Below are positions 46,768-55,759 of a DNA stretch of 64,000 nt, piece by piece. This stretch comes from Streptacidiphilus fuscans. Lineage in GTDB: Bacteria > Actinomycetota > Actinomycetes > Streptomycetales > Streptomycetaceae. The first letter of the stretch is position 1. Every line of letters begins with the position of its first letter. Where the stretch lies: contig NZ_JADPRT010000004.1 in NCBI RefSeq assembly GCF_015690355.1, positions 250,330 to 314,329 of the forward strand. The letters are read 5' to 3'. A program made the position numbers and the translations under genes. Below the pieces are notes generated by a model, which worked only from the letters and a program-made list of their open reading frames with translations, was not told the DNA's origin and ran no database searches.

Positions 46768-48336
46768 ATGCTTACTGTACGTGGCCTGCTGGCCGAACCG
46801 GGGCTCGGACTGCGCGCGGTGGCGGGCCTGGCGGGCCTTGACAGGCCGCTCGCGTCCGCGCACGTCAGCGAGGTGCCGGACCCCGCGCCGTGGCTGCAGG
46901 GCGGCGAGCTGATGATGACCACCGGCATGCTGCTCAGCCCCGAGCATGCGGAGGGTTACCTCGGCCGGATCGCGGAGGCCGGGGCCAGCGCCGTGGCGCT
47001 CGGCCTGGGCGTGGAGCTGACGTTCCACGAGGCCCCGCAGTGGCTGGCCGAGGCCGCCGACCGGCTGGACCTGCCGCTGCTCGAGGTGCCGCAGCAGACC
47101 CCGTTCATCGCGGTCACCAAGGCCGTCTTCGCCCGGCTCGCCGAGGACCAGTACGCCGAGTTGGCCAAGGCGCACGACGCCCAGCGCGCGCTCACCGCCG
47201 CGGCGGCGCGCGGCGGCGGCCCCGCGCCCTTGCTGGCGGCGCTGGCGCGCTCCACCGAGCGCTGGGCGGTGGTGACCGATCCGCTCGGGCATCCGCTGGT
47301 CGCCGAGCCGACTGCGGCGGCGGAGCGGGCCGGACTGATCGACCCCGAGTTGGAGCGGCTGCGCGCGGCGGGCCTCCGGGGCGGCGCGGTCGTCTCCGGG
47401 CCGGAGGGCGAGGTGCGGGCGATGCCGCTCGGGGTGGACCGGCTGCTCGGCTTTCTGCTGGTCGGCGGCGTGACCGCGCCCGGGACCTACGAGCGCGCGC
47501 TCGCCGCCACGGCGGCCTGTCTGCTCTCCCTCGACGCCGAACGGACGGCCGCGGCGGAGCGCCTCGCCCGGGAGGCACGCGGCGCGGCGCTGCGTCGGCT
47601 GGTGACCGAGGAGCTCTCCGCCGAGCTGGCGGGCGGCCTGCTGCGAGCTGCGCGCGGCGGCGCTGCGCCGGAGGCGGGCGGTCCACCCGGTCGGCGGCTG
47701 CGGATCGGCGCGCTGCGCGCGGAGGACGAGGCGGGCGACACGGCACCGCTGCTCGACCGGATCGCCCTGGTCGCGCCCGGCGTCGCGGCGTTCGACCTGG
47801 TGGAGGCGAACGTGGGAACGGGTGGCAGCTCGGCGGCTGAGCGCGTCGCGGTGGCACTGCTGCCGGAGGACGGCGACATCGAGGCGGCGCTGCCGCTCGG
47901 CGAGCTCGGCGACATCCGCGTCGGCGTCAGCGCGGGCGTCCGGCCCGAGGAGGCACCGGCCGCGCTGCGGCAGGCCCGCTACGCGCTCGGCGTCGGCCGG
48001 CGTACCGGAAGCCGCGTCACGGACGCTGCGGGCGCGGGCAGTTCGGGCCTGCTGCTGTCGCTCGGCGGCCCGACGGTGCTGGCGGGCTTCGCCTCGGCGG
48101 TGCTCGACCCGCTGGAGGACATCCTCGACGGCGGTCAGACCCTCCCGACCCTGCGCGCCTTCCTCGACGCCAACGGCGCCTGGGAGACCGCCGCGGCCGA
48201 CCTCGGCGTCCACCGCCACACGCTGCGGCACCGGATCCGCCGCATCGCCCAGGCCAGCGGCCGGGACCTGGAGTCGGCGACCGAGCGGATGGACCTGGCC
48301 CTGGCGTTCCTCGCCCGCGACCTCGCGGGGGAGTGA
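46768..48336 (+). CDS. PucR family transcriptional regulator
   Basis: 522 aa; ATG 46768. AAGAAT (46756-46761) is 6 bases upstream and there is no ribosome binding site, so the transcript is probably leaderless. The N-terminal PucR ligand domain (LTVRGLLAEPGLGLRAVAG, WLQGGELMMTTGM) covers about 1-130, then a GGDEF-like middle region, and a C-terminal helix-turn-helix (LPTLRAFLDANGAWETAAAD, LGVHRHTLRHRIRRIAQ). PucR proteins usually activate purine or amino-compound catabolism. It is divergent from the NCS1 permease. Confidence 0.92.
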   Translation: MLTVRGLLAEPGLGLRAVAGLAGLDRPLASAHVSEVPDPAPWLQGGELMMTTGMLLSPEHAEGYLGRIAEAGASAVALGLGVELTFHEAPQWLAEAADRLDLPLLEVPQQTPFIAVTKAVFARLAEDQYAELAKAHDAQRALTAAAARGGGPAPLLAALARSTERWAVVTDPLGHPLVAEPTAAAERAGLIDPELERLRAAGLRGGAVVSGPEGEVRAMPLGVDRLLGFLLVGGVTAPGTYERALAATAACLLSLDAERTAAAERLAREARGAALRRLVTEELSAELAGGLLRAARGGAAPEAGGPPGRRLRIGALRAEDEAGDTAPLLDRIALVAPGVAAFDLVEANVGTGGSSAAERVAVALLPEDGDIEAALPLGELGDIRVGVSAGVRPEEAPAALRQARYALGVGRRTGSRVTDAAGAGSSGLLLSLGGPTVLAGFASAVLDPLEDILDGGQTLPTLRAFLDANGAWETAAADLGVHRHTLRHRIRRIAQASGRDLESATERMDLALAFLARDLAGE

Positions 48337-48411
48337 GGAGGGAGCCGGCGCGAGCTGTCAGACCGGGGTGCCAGGATGCCGTCACAAGCGCGCACGTGCC
48401 CGCCGGCACAG

Positions 48412-48450
48412 CGCACGAGGACATCGCCGTACATCGCACGAGGACATCGC
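48412..48450 (+). repeat. 16-bp direct repeat providing the ribosome binding site
   Basis: CGCACGAGGACATCGC occurs at 48412-48427 and 48435-48450, 23 bp apart. The second copy carries GAGGA six bases before ATG 48451. The first copy looks like a duplicated, unused translation start region. Confidence 0.8.
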
Positions 48451-48888
48451 ATGAGAGCGAGCGACGCCATGACGCACCCCGCATCCGCCCCGGTCGACCT
48501 GGTCCATCTCGCCGACGAGGGCGGGCATTTCATCGTCCGTATCGTCGGCGAGCCGTCGCCGCTGACCGAACACGGCTCCCTGCGCGCGGAGGTGCTCGCC
48601 TCGGCGAGCTTCGTCGACGCCCGGCTGGACCTCTTCTTCCTCCTTCCCCGCTACCTGGACCTGTGGGAGGAGGCGCTGAGCGACCTCGTTCCGGGACGGT
48701 CCGCGGGCATCGACTCGGGGCGCGGCCTCAGCTTCGAGCTGCGCCGGCACGAGAACGGATGGGTCTCCGTGTCGCTGCACGATCCGGACCGGATAACCCT
48801 CGGCCTGGGCTTCCGGCCAAAGGGGGACTGGGTCCAGGAGCACCTCGACCGGCTGGAGCAGGTGCGCCGGTTCTGGGCTGATGCCTGA
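48451..48888 (+). CDS. DUF5959-like protein
   Basis: 145 aa from ATG 48451 (GAGGA at 48440-48444). A second ATG at 48469 is possible. The pattern DLVHLADEGGHFIVRIVGEP, ASFVDARLDLFFLL and the end EHLDRLEQVRRFW matches small actinobacterial proteins annotated DUF5959, often linked to protein-protein interaction but without known role. It is soluble. It lies between the PucR gene and the ureohydrolase on the same strand, with no sign that it belongs to that pathway. Confidence 0.65.
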   Translation: MRASDAMTHPASAPVDLVHLADEGGHFIVRIVGEPSPLTEHGSLRAEVLASASFVDARLDLFFLLPRYLDLWEEALSDLVPGRSAGIDSGRGLSFELRRHENGWVSVSLHDPDRITLGLGFRPKGDWVQEHLDRLEQVRRFWADA

Positions 48889-48937
48889 CGCCCGCGGCCT
48901 CACGCTGTACGAAATGGAAGCCCGCCCCCACGCCCAT

Positions 48938-48952
48938 GTCCGTAATGGACAG
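48938..48952. promoter_or_regulatory. Candidate PucR operator, copy 2
   Basis: GTCCGTAATGGACAG holds the dyad GTCC-N5-GGAC. Twelve of 14 positions of TCCGTAATGGACAG match the site upstream of the PucR gene. It lies about 115 bp before ATG 49067. A second stem, AGGCGCAGGG/CCCTGCCT, follows at 48951-48973, and TATCGT (48975-48980) may be the -10. Confidence 0.55.
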
Positions 48953-49066
48953 GCGCAGGGGGTCCTGTCCCTGCCTATCGTTCCCACGAGGCCGAGGCTC
49001 CCCGTCCGCCGTCGCGCGGCGGGGCGTGGTTCGGCCGTAACGTGATCGTCCGAAGGAGTGCAGCGC

Positions 49067-50041
49067 ATGCCCTCGTCGCCCTCGTCCGCAACCCCGCCGA
49101 CCGGCCCCGTGCCCGTCGGTCCCGTGGACTCCTCGACCACCCCCCGCTACGCCGGGCCCGCCACCTTCGCCCGGCTGCCGCGCCGGGACCAGGTCGAGCG
49201 GGTCGACGTCGCCGTGGTCGGCGTGCCGTTCGACTCCGGTGTGTCCTACCGGCCCGGCGCGCGCTTCGGGCCGACCGCCGTGCGTGAGGCCAGCCGGCTG
49301 CTGCGCCCGTACAACCCGGCCCAGCAGGTCGCGCCGTTCGCCAAGCAGCAGGTCGCGGACTGCGGCGACATCGCGGTCAACCCGTTCGACATCACCGACG
49401 CGCTGGCCACCGTCGACGCCGCCGTCAGCGAGCTGCTGGCCGAGGGTGCGAAGCCGATCACCATCGGCGGCGACCACACCATCGCCCTGCCGCTGCTCCG
49501 CGCCGTCTCGCGGGTGCACGGCCCGGTCGCGCTGATCCACTTCGACGCCCACCTGGACACCTGGGACACCTACTTCGGCACCCCGACGACGCACGGCACC
49601 CCCTTCCGCCGCGCCGTCGAGGAGGGCCTGCTCGACACCGACGCGCTCACCCACATCGGCATCCGCGGCCCGCTCTACGGCGAGGAGGACCTGATCGCCG
49701 ACGCCAAGCTGGGCTTCGGCATCGTGTCGACGATCGACGTCGCCGACCGCGGCGTGCCCGAGATCGTCGCGGGCGTCCGCGAGCGGATCGGTGACCGGCC
49801 GCTCTACGTGTCCGTCGACATCGACGTGCTCGACCCCGCGCACGCCCCGGGCACCGGCACGCCCGAGGCGGGCGGTCTTACGAGCCGTGAGCTGCTGGCG
49901 ATCCTGCGCGGCCTGGCCGGTCTCAACCTGGTCGGCGCGGACGTCGTCGAGGTCGCCCCGGCCTACGACCACGCCGAGATCACCGCCGTCGCGGCCTCGC
50001 ACACCGCGTACGAGCTGATCTCGCTGCTGGCCCCGCGCTGA
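49067..50041 (+). CDS. Ureohydrolase: agmatinase / guanidinobutyrase family
   Basis: 324 aa from ATG 49067 with AAGGAG at 49053-49058. Binuclear Mn ligands are all present: H137 (GGDHT), D160/H162/D164 (FDAHLD), D251/D253 (VDIDVLDP). The family removes urea from guanidino compounds. Annotation usually says agmatinase; the neighbouring amidase and the absence of an arginine decarboxylase make 4-guanidinobutyrase (giving GABA and urea) a good alternative. It lies 37 bp before the nitrilase-family gene and is probably in one operon with it. Confidence 0.9.
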   Translation: MPSSPSSATPPTGPVPVGPVDSSTTPRYAGPATFARLPRRDQVERVDVAVVGVPFDSGVSYRPGARFGPTAVREASRLLRPYNPAQQVAPFAKQQVADCGDIAVNPFDITDALATVDAAVSELLAEGAKPITIGGDHTIALPLLRAVSRVHGPVALIHFDAHLDTWDTYFGTPTTHGTPFRRAVEEGLLDTDALTHIGIRGPLYGEEDLIADAKLGFGIVSTIDVADRGVPEIVAGVRERIGDRPLYVSVDIDVLDPAHAPGTGTPEAGGLTSRELLAILRGLAGLNLVGADVVEVAPAYDHAEITAVAASHTAYELISLLAPR

Positions 50042-50078
50042 GCGGGTTCAGGAACTGGACGGCGGGGAGGATGAACCG

Positions 50079-50942
50079 GTGACCGAATCGGTGAAGCGTG
50101 TGACAGATGACGGCAGTTCGGCGACCACGCGGGTCGCCTGCTGTCAGCTCGCTCCAGTGCTGGGCGAGTCGGCGGCCAATCGCGCCGCCACCCTGGCGGC
50201 GATCGAGTCCGCGGTCGAGGCCGGGGCGCGGATCGTGATGCTGCCCGAACTCCCGGTCAGCGGCTACGTCTTCGCCGACCCGGTGGAGGCCCTCGCGCTG
50301 GCCGAGCCCGTAGACGGCCCGACCGTCACCGCGTGGGCGGAGGCCGCCGCGCGCCACGACATCGTCGTGGTCGGCGGCCTCTGCGAGGCGGCCCCGGACG
50401 GGACACTGCGCAACTCGTCGGTCCTGCTGGACCGTTCGGGCCTGCGGGCGGTCTACCGCAAGGCGCACCTGTGGGACGCGGAGAAGCTGTTCTTCACCCC
50501 CGGCGACGCCGCCCCGCCGGTCGTCGACACGCCGCACGGCCGGATCGGCATGATGATCTGCTACGACCTCGAGTTCCCCGAGTGGGTGCGCAAGTCCGCG
50601 CTGGCCGGCGCGGAACTGCTCTGCGCGCCGGTCAACTGGCCCGTCGAGCCGGTGCCCGAGGCGGAGCGTCCGGCCTGGGGTGCTCACATCCGCGTACAGG
50701 CGGGCGCGATGGCCAACCGCCTGCCGATCGCCGTTGCCGACCGCGCGGGCCGCGAGCGCGGCGTCGACTGGATCGGCGGCTCGGTCGTCGTGAACGCCGA
50801 CGGCTGGCCCCTCGTCATGGCCGAGGCGGGCACGGACGCGACCCAGATCCTCATCGCGGACATAGACCTCGCGGACTCCCGCGACAAGCAGATCAGCGAG
50901 CGCAACGACGTCCACGCCGACCGCCGCCCCTGGTTGTACTAG
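50079..50942 (+). CDS. Nitrilase-superfamily carbon-nitrogen hydrolase
   Basis: 287 aa; GTG 50079 with GGGGAGG 8 bases upstream. The catalytic triad is E57 (MLPELPVSGY), K128 (YRKAHLW) and C161 (MMICYDLEFPEW). The superfamily hydrolyses amides or nitriles. Directly after a guanidinobutyrase-like gene, a role as 4-guanidinobutyramide amidase in arginine breakdown is attractive; N-carbamoylputrescine amidase in polyamine synthesis is the other known pairing with a ureohydrolase. The sequence does not decide. Confidence 0.9.
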   Translation: MTESVKRVTDDGSSATTRVACCQLAPVLGESAANRAATLAAIESAVEAGARIVMLPELPVSGYVFADPVEALALAEPVDGPTVTAWAEAAARHDIVVVGGLCEAAPDGTLRNSSVLLDRSGLRAVYRKAHLWDAEKLFFTPGDAAPPVVDTPHGRIGMMICYDLEFPEWVRKSALAGAELLCAPVNWPVEPVPEAERPAWGAHIRVQAGAMANRLPIAVADRAGRERGVDWIGGSVVVNADGWPLVMAEAGTDATQILIADIDLADSRDKQISERNDVHADRRPWLY

Positions 50943-51141
50943 GTCCGTTGCGGGGTGTTGGCCGATCCGCCGCCCCGCACCCTGGCCTGCCCCTCCGACA
51001 CGCTGCGGCGCCGGGGCACCGGGTGACGGGCGGGCCCTCGCACCGGCGATATCGTGCGAACTGCCCGCCTGACTCGACCGAACTCCACCGAGTCCACCTG
51101 AGTCCGGCCCGTCCTTGCCCGAAACGACCGGAGGAGCGCCC

Positions 51142-51804
51142 GTGCGCGTCGTCATCGCCGGAGGCCACGGCCAGATCGCCCTGCAACTGGCCCGCGAGCT
51201 GGCCCGACGTGGGGACACCGCGGTCGGCCTGATCCGCAAGCCGGAGCAGGCGGACGACCTGAAGGCCGCGGGCGCGGAGCCCGTCGTGCTCGACCTGGAG
51301 CGGTCCACCGTCGAGCAGGTCGCCGCCGTGCTGCGCGAACAGCGGGCCGACGCGGCGCTGTTCGCCGCAGGCGCCGGGCCGGGCAGCAGCGCGGAGCGGA
51401 AGTACACCGTGGACCGGGACGGTTCCGTGCTGCTCGCGGGCGCGGCCGAGCTGGCGGGCGTCCGCCGCTTCCTGCAGATCTCCACGATGGGCGCCGGCCA
51501 GCCTCCGGCCGCGGGCTCGGACGACATCTGGGCCGCCTACATCGAGGCCAAGACCCAGGCCGAGGACGACCTGCGCGCCCGCGACCTCGACTGGACCGTC
51601 CTGCGCCCCGGCCGCCTGCTCGACACCCCGTCGATCGGCGACGTCACCCTGGCCGTGCCGCCGCTTCAGCGTGGCTCCGTTCCGCGCGCGGACGTCGCGC
51701 TGGTCCTCGCCGAGCTGCTCGTCACCGGAGCCGGTGCGGGGCGGACGTTGGAGCTGACGTCCGGACCGACGCCGGTCGCCCAAGCGGTGCGCGACCTGGG
51801 CTGA
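51142..51804 (+). CDS. NAD(P)-binding atypical SDR
   Basis: 220 aa from GTG 51142, with GGAGGAG at 51130-51136; a TTG 27 bases earlier is less likely. Rossmann start VRVVIAGGHGQIALQLAREL (residues 1-20). YIEAKTQAEDDLRARDLDWT and VLRPGRLLD are the conserved helix and strand of the atypical SDR-a5 group (NmrA/YwnB-like). The catalytic Tyr-Lys pair is partly kept (Y-I-E-A-K). The substrate is unknown. It stands alone between the catabolic island and priA. Confidence 0.85.
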   Translation: MRVVIAGGHGQIALQLARELARRGDTAVGLIRKPEQADDLKAAGAEPVVLDLERSTVEQVAAVLREQRADAALFAAGAGPGSSAERKYTVDRDGSVLLAGAAELAGVRRFLQISTMGAGQPPAAGSDDIWAAYIEAKTQAEDDLRARDLDWTVLRPGRLLDTPSIGDVTLAVPPLQRGSVPRADVALVLAELLVTGAGAGRTLELTSGPTPVAQAVRDLG

Positions 51805-51874
51805 CACCGCACAGCGGTGCCGACCGGCGAGCGGCTCGGAGCTGTCGGTGTCATCTGGTAGGACTGGTGGAGCG

Positions 51875-53992
51875 ATGACCCACTCCGACCCTTCCCCGCC
51901 CCCACCGGATGCCGGTGACGCCGCCGACTCCGGCGAGCAGCTCGAACTGATCAGGACCGAGCTGCGGCGCGCCAAGTCGCGTCCGAAGCCCAAGCCGACG
52001 GCGGAGACGCTGCCGGTGGCGCGGGTCGTTGTGGACAAGGGCCTGTCGCACCTCGACCAGTTCTTCGACTACTCCGTTCCCGCCCGTCTGGACGCCACCG
52101 CGCAGCCGGGCGTCCGGGTCCGGGTCCGGTTCGGTGGACGGGTGGTCAAGGGGCAGGGCCGGCGCGAGGGCGGCAAGCTCGTCGACGGATACATCGTCGC
52201 GCGGCTTGCGGAGAGCGACTTCGCAGGTCCGCTCGCGCCCCTGGCCCAGGTGCTGTCCGAGGAGCGGGTGCTCACGCCCGAACTGCTCGCCCTCTGCCGC
52301 GCGGTCGCGGACCGATACGCGGGCACCCTCGCCGACGTCCTCCAACTCGCCGTGCCGCCCAAGCACAACCGACCCGAGGCCGAGCCCGCGCCCGAACCCC
52401 CGCCGCGCCCGGACGCGCCGGAGCCGGGCAGCTGGTCGCGTTACCAGGACGGCGCATCGTTCCTGCAGGCCCTGGCCGAGGGCGAGTCGCCGCGCGCCGT
52501 CTGGTCCGCGCTGCCCGGCCCGACCTGGCCCGACGAGCTGGCCCGCGCCGTCGCGGCGACACTGGCCTCCGGACGTGGCGCGCTCGTGCTGCTGCCGGAC
52601 GGCCGCGCCGTCGCACGCGTCGACGCGGCGCTCAGGGAGCTGCTCGGTGAGGATCAGCATGTGGCGCTGACAGCCGAGTTGGGCGCGGAGGAGCGGTACC
52701 GTCGCTGGCTCTCCGTCAGCCGGGGCGTGGTGCGTGCCGTCGTCGGCACCCGGGCCGCGATGTTCGCGCCGGTCGCCGACCTGGGTCTCGTCGCCGTCTG
52801 GGACGACGGTGACAGCTCGCACAGCGAGCCGCACGCGCCCCAGCCGCACGCCCGCGACGTGCTGCTGCTGCGCGCCGTCGAGGCCGGTGCGGCCGCGCTG
52901 GTCGGCGGCTTCGCCGTCACCGTCGAGGGCGCGCAGCTGCTCCGCACCGGCTGGGCCCGCCCGCTCGCCGCGCCGCGCACGGAGCTACGGGCAGCAGCCC
53001 CGCTGGTCCGCACCGTCGGCGACCACGACCAGGCCGCCGACGCGGCGGCGCTCGCCGCCCGCCTCCCGACGCTCGCCTGGCGGGTCGCCCGGGACGCGCT
53101 CGCCCACGGCCCGGTGCTGGTCCAGGTGCCGCGCCGCGGTTACGTCCCCAAACTCGCCTGCGCCCGCTGCCGCGAGCAGGCCCGGTGCGCCCACTGCGCG
53201 GGCCCACTGGAGGCCCGCGACGCCAGCGGCCCGCTCACCTGCACCTGGTGCGGGCGACCCGAGGCCGACTGGCACTGCCGCGAGTGCGGAGGCTTCAAGC
53301 TCCGCGCCCAGGTCTTCGGCGCGCGACGCACGGCCGACGAGTTGGGCCGGGCCTTCCCGTCAGTCCCCGTGCGGACGTCGGGACGTGACGGTGTGTTGGC
53401 GACGGTGCCGGGCACACCCGCGATCGTCGTCTCCACCCCCGGCGCGGAGCCGGTCGCCGAGGGCGGCGGCTACGCGGCGGCGCTGCTGCTCGACGCCTGG
53501 GTCCTGCTGGGCCGTCCCGACCTGCGCGCGGGCGAGGAGGCGCTCCGGCGCTGGCTCGCCGCGAGCGCGCTGGTCCGCGGCGCGGAGCAGGGCGGCACGG
53601 TGGTGGTCGTCGCGGAGCCGTCGCTCCGTCCGGTACAGGCGCTGGTCCGCTGGGACCCTGCGGGCCACGCGGCGACGGAGCTCGCGGAGCGAGCGGAACT
53701 CGGCTTCCCTCCGGTTTCCCGGATGGCCTCGGTCACCGGCTCACCGGAGGCGGTCGCCGACCTGCTGTCCCTCACCCGCCTCCCGGAAGGCACGGACCTG
53801 CTGGGCCCGGTCACCGTCCCCCCACCCCCCGGCGCGGCCCGCGCCGAGCGCGTGGACCGTGTCCTCCTCCGCGTCGCCCCGGGCAAGGGCGCTGCGCTCG
53901 CCACGGCGCTCAAGGCTGCCCAGGCAGCGAGGCTCGCCCGGGGGCGCGCGGAACCCGTGCGCGTCCGCGTGGATCCCCCGGACATCGGCTGA
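51875..53992 (+). CDS. priA: Primosomal protein N' (PriA), actinobacterial ATPase-less type
   Basis: 705 aa from ATG 51875. The N-terminal 3'-DNA-end-binding domain (VARVVVDKGLSHLDQFFDYS) and the zinc-binding domain with eight Cys (CARCREQARCAHCAGPLEA, CTWCGRPEADWHCRECGG) are clear, and the C-terminal domain is present. No Walker A GxGKT or DExH motif is visible in the helicase region, as is general in actinobacteria, so it probably supports replication restart as a DNA-structure binder without unwinding. Its position after the metK-coaBC group is syntenic with S. coelicolor apart from inserted accessory genes. Confidence 0.93.
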   Translation: MTHSDPSPPPPDAGDAADSGEQLELIRTELRRAKSRPKPKPTAETLPVARVVVDKGLSHLDQFFDYSVPARLDATAQPGVRVRVRFGGRVVKGQGRREGGKLVDGYIVARLAESDFAGPLAPLAQVLSEERVLTPELLALCRAVADRYAGTLADVLQLAVPPKHNRPEAEPAPEPPPRPDAPEPGSWSRYQDGASFLQALAEGESPRAVWSALPGPTWPDELARAVAATLASGRGALVLLPDGRAVARVDAALRELLGEDQHVALTAELGAEERYRRWLSVSRGVVRAVVGTRAAMFAPVADLGLVAVWDDGDSSHSEPHAPQPHARDVLLLRAVEAGAAALVGGFAVTVEGAQLLRTGWARPLAAPRTELRAAAPLVRTVGDHDQAADAAALAARLPTLAWRVARDALAHGPVLVQVPRRGYVPKLACARCREQARCAHCAGPLEARDASGPLTCTWCGRPEADWHCRECGGFKLRAQVFGARRTADELGRAFPSVPVRTSGRDGVLATVPGTPAIVVSTPGAEPVAEGGGYAAALLLDAWVLLGRPDLRAGEEALRRWLAASALVRGAEQGGTVVVVAEPSLRPVQALVRWDPAGHAATELAERAELGFPPVSRMASVTGSPEAVADLLSLTRLPEGTDLLGPVTVPPPPGAARAERVDRVLLRVAPGKGAALATALKAAQAARLARGRAEPVRVRVDPPDIG

Positions 53993-54022
53993 CGCAGCTC
54001 TCAGGTTTTGAGACTGAGGGAC

Positions 54023-54149
54023 GTTGCACTACCCAGGGGCGCGGGGAACTGCGCGAGAAACCACCCGGTGCGGATGGCCCTGCTCGTTCGGCCTGCCAGC
54101 TGCGTGGGTGGCTTGTCGCGCAGTTCCCCGCGCCCCTGGGTAGTGCAAC
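54023..54149. repeat. 127-bp palindromic repeat element, copy A
   Basis: The 44-bp arms 54023-54066 and 54106-54149 are inverted and match at 42 of 44 positions; the loop is 39 bp. The core GGGGCGCGGGGAACTGCGCG is a sequence seen very often between genes in Streptomyces. The second copy at 60002-60128 has the same total, arm and loop lengths. It encodes nothing. Confidence 0.9.
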
Positions 54150-54290
54150 TTCCTGTGGGAGCGAAGCCCCGGGCTTGTCGCGCCCGCGCGGCGGAGCCGC
54201 ATATCAGCAGAGCCCCGCGCCCCTGAGGTGATTGCAACTTCCTGCGGGAGCGAAGCCGCAGGCTTGTCGCGTCCCGAGGCGGTGCAACTC
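54150..54290. repeat. Degenerate repeat copies adjoining copy A
   Basis: Next to the 127-bp element lie further pieces of the family. CTTCCTG(T/C)GGGAGCGAAGCC occurs at 54150-54169 and again near 54239-54258, and each is followed by a CAGAGCCCCGCGCCCCTGAG or GGTGCAAC-like segment. The middle part also matches the repeat in the pyr operon. The area 53993-54314 therefore holds only repeats. Confidence 0.7.
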
Positions 54291-54314
54291 CCCGTCTGCC
54301 CAAGGGTCAGGGCG

Positions 54315-54866
54315 TCAGCCCTGGTAGCGGGGGCCGCCGGATTGGAGCGCGGGGCCGCGCCTCGCGGAGGGGATGGGCGCGCGGGAGAGGCCCTGCGCAG
54401 GCAGGGGGATCTCCGCGGCGGCGGGCAGCGCTGACGGTGACTCGGCGACCACCTCGGATGGTTCGTCGTCCATGGGTGATCGTTGCGCGCCCGGCTGCAA
54501 CGCCGTGCCGTCGGGTGAACCGCGGCGGACGCCGTACCTGCGGTGGACCGCCTGCTTGGTGACCCCGAGCGCGGAGCCCACCGCGTCCCAGGAGAAACCG
54601 AGCGAGCGGTCGAACTCGACCGCCGCCGCGACCAGGCCCTCCACGCTGTCGCGCAGCTCCTGCGCCAGGCGGACGGTCGGCGCGGGGGCGCGGCCGTAGA
54701 CGACGAAGCCCGCGGCGGTGGTGGGGCGGCGCGGCCGGTAGACGTTGCCCAGCTGAGCGGTGAGGGTGCGCAGCGCATCCACCTGGCGGCGTACTCGTTC
54801 GATGTCCCGGACGAGCAGATGGAGACTGGCCCTGGCGCGGGCGTCGTGCGTGGCGTGGTCGACCAT
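54315..54866 (-). CDS. Conserved helix-turn-helix hypothetical protein
   Basis: 183 aa from ATG at 54866 ([20 protein letters not shown]). The middle contains a clear helix-turn-helix, [20 protein letters not shown] (about residues 90-110), of the sigma-factor region 4/MarR-like sort. The N-terminal 60 residues are helical ([15 protein letters not shown]); the last 65 are Pro/Ala-rich and probably disordered. It lies between priA and def, as small HTH proteins of this kind do in other streptomycetes. The target is unknown. Confidence 0.75.
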   Translation of the reverse strand: MVDHATHDARARASLHLLVRDIERVRRQVDALRTLTAQLGNVYRPRRPTTAAGFVVYGRAPAPTVRLAQELRDSVEGLVAAAVEFDRSLGFSWDAVGSALGVTKQAVHRRYGVRRGSPDGTALQPGAQRSPMDDEPSEVVAESPSALPAAAEIPLPAQGLSRAPIPSARRGPALQSGGPRYQG

Positions 54867-55151
54867 GACGTGTGTGTGGCCTCTCGGACGGCGGTGGGCG
54901 GACCGCGAGGGGGAGGTTCCGGCGGTCAATCTCCTTTGACCAACGGGCGAAGTGTCGAATCGGTCACGATCGGGGGCGCGTTCGAGGGCGCGCGCGGCTT
55001 GCGTCCCGGTCGTGCAACTCGGGCGTGAGCCCCCTGACGTCGACCTCTAGACTTGTGCTCCTGTGCACGACCGCGCCCCGACCGCGTCCACGACGCGAAA
55101 GGGACGGGGATCGCCCCTGCACGCCTCCACCCAGACGACGGGAGTCCGTAC

Positions 55152-55697
55152 GTGTCCGTCCAGCCGATCCGCATCTTCGGTGATCCGGTCCTGCGCATGA
55201 AGGCGCAGCCAGTGACCACTTTCGACAAGGAACTGCGCACCCTCGTCAGTGACCTCACCGAGACGATGAAGGACGCGCCGGGATCCGGCCTGGCCGCCCC
55301 TCAGATCGGCGTCTCGCTGCGGGTGTTCACCTACCACGTGGGCGGCGAGCTGGGTCATCTGGTCAACCCCGTGCTGGACCTGACCGAGGAGCGGCAGGAC
55401 GGCGACGAGGGCTGCCTCTCGCTGCCGGGGCTCACCTTCGACACCCCGCGTGCCTACGGCGTGGTGGCCAAGGGGTTCAACATGCACGGTGACCCGGTGA
55501 CCATCGAGGGCACCCAGCTGCTGGCGCGCTGCATCCAGCACGAGACGGACCACCTCGACGGCATCATCTTCATCGACCGGCTCGACCGGGAGCAGCGCAA
55601 GGCGGCGCTGCGGGCGATCCGCGACGCCGAGTGGTCGGCGGAGAACGCGCCGCAGGTCCGGGTCTCGCCGCACAGCACCTTCGGCCGGGCGTTCTGA
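55152..55697 (+). CDS. def: Peptide deformylase
   Basis: 181 aa from GTG 55152, with GGGAG 8-12 bases upstream; the frame is open earlier but without homology. It removes the formyl group from new proteins. Motif 1 GSGLAAPQ (44-51), motif 2 EGCLS with metal ligand C88, motif 3 QHETDHLDG with H130, catalytic E131 and H134. It lies 62 bp before fmt, the usual pairing of the enzymes that remove and add the formyl group. Confidence 0.96.
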   Translation: MSVQPIRIFGDPVLRMKAQPVTTFDKELRTLVSDLTETMKDAPGSGLAAPQIGVSLRVFTYHVGGELGHLVNPVLDLTEERQDGDEGCLSLPGLTFDTPRAYGVVAKGFNMHGDPVTIEGTQLLARCIQHETDHLDGIIFIDRLDREQRKAALRAIRDAEWSAENAPQVRVSPHSTFGRAF

Positions 55698-55759
55698 CGC
55701 CGTCCGCCCCCTGCCGCCCAGCCCGCTCCGAGAAAGCGCTCCGAGAAAGGCACCACCCC

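Noticed and set aside
48412-48450. Direct repeats as a CRISPR remnant
   Set aside because: Only two copies with a 7-base gap and no cas genes; better explained as a duplicated translation start region.
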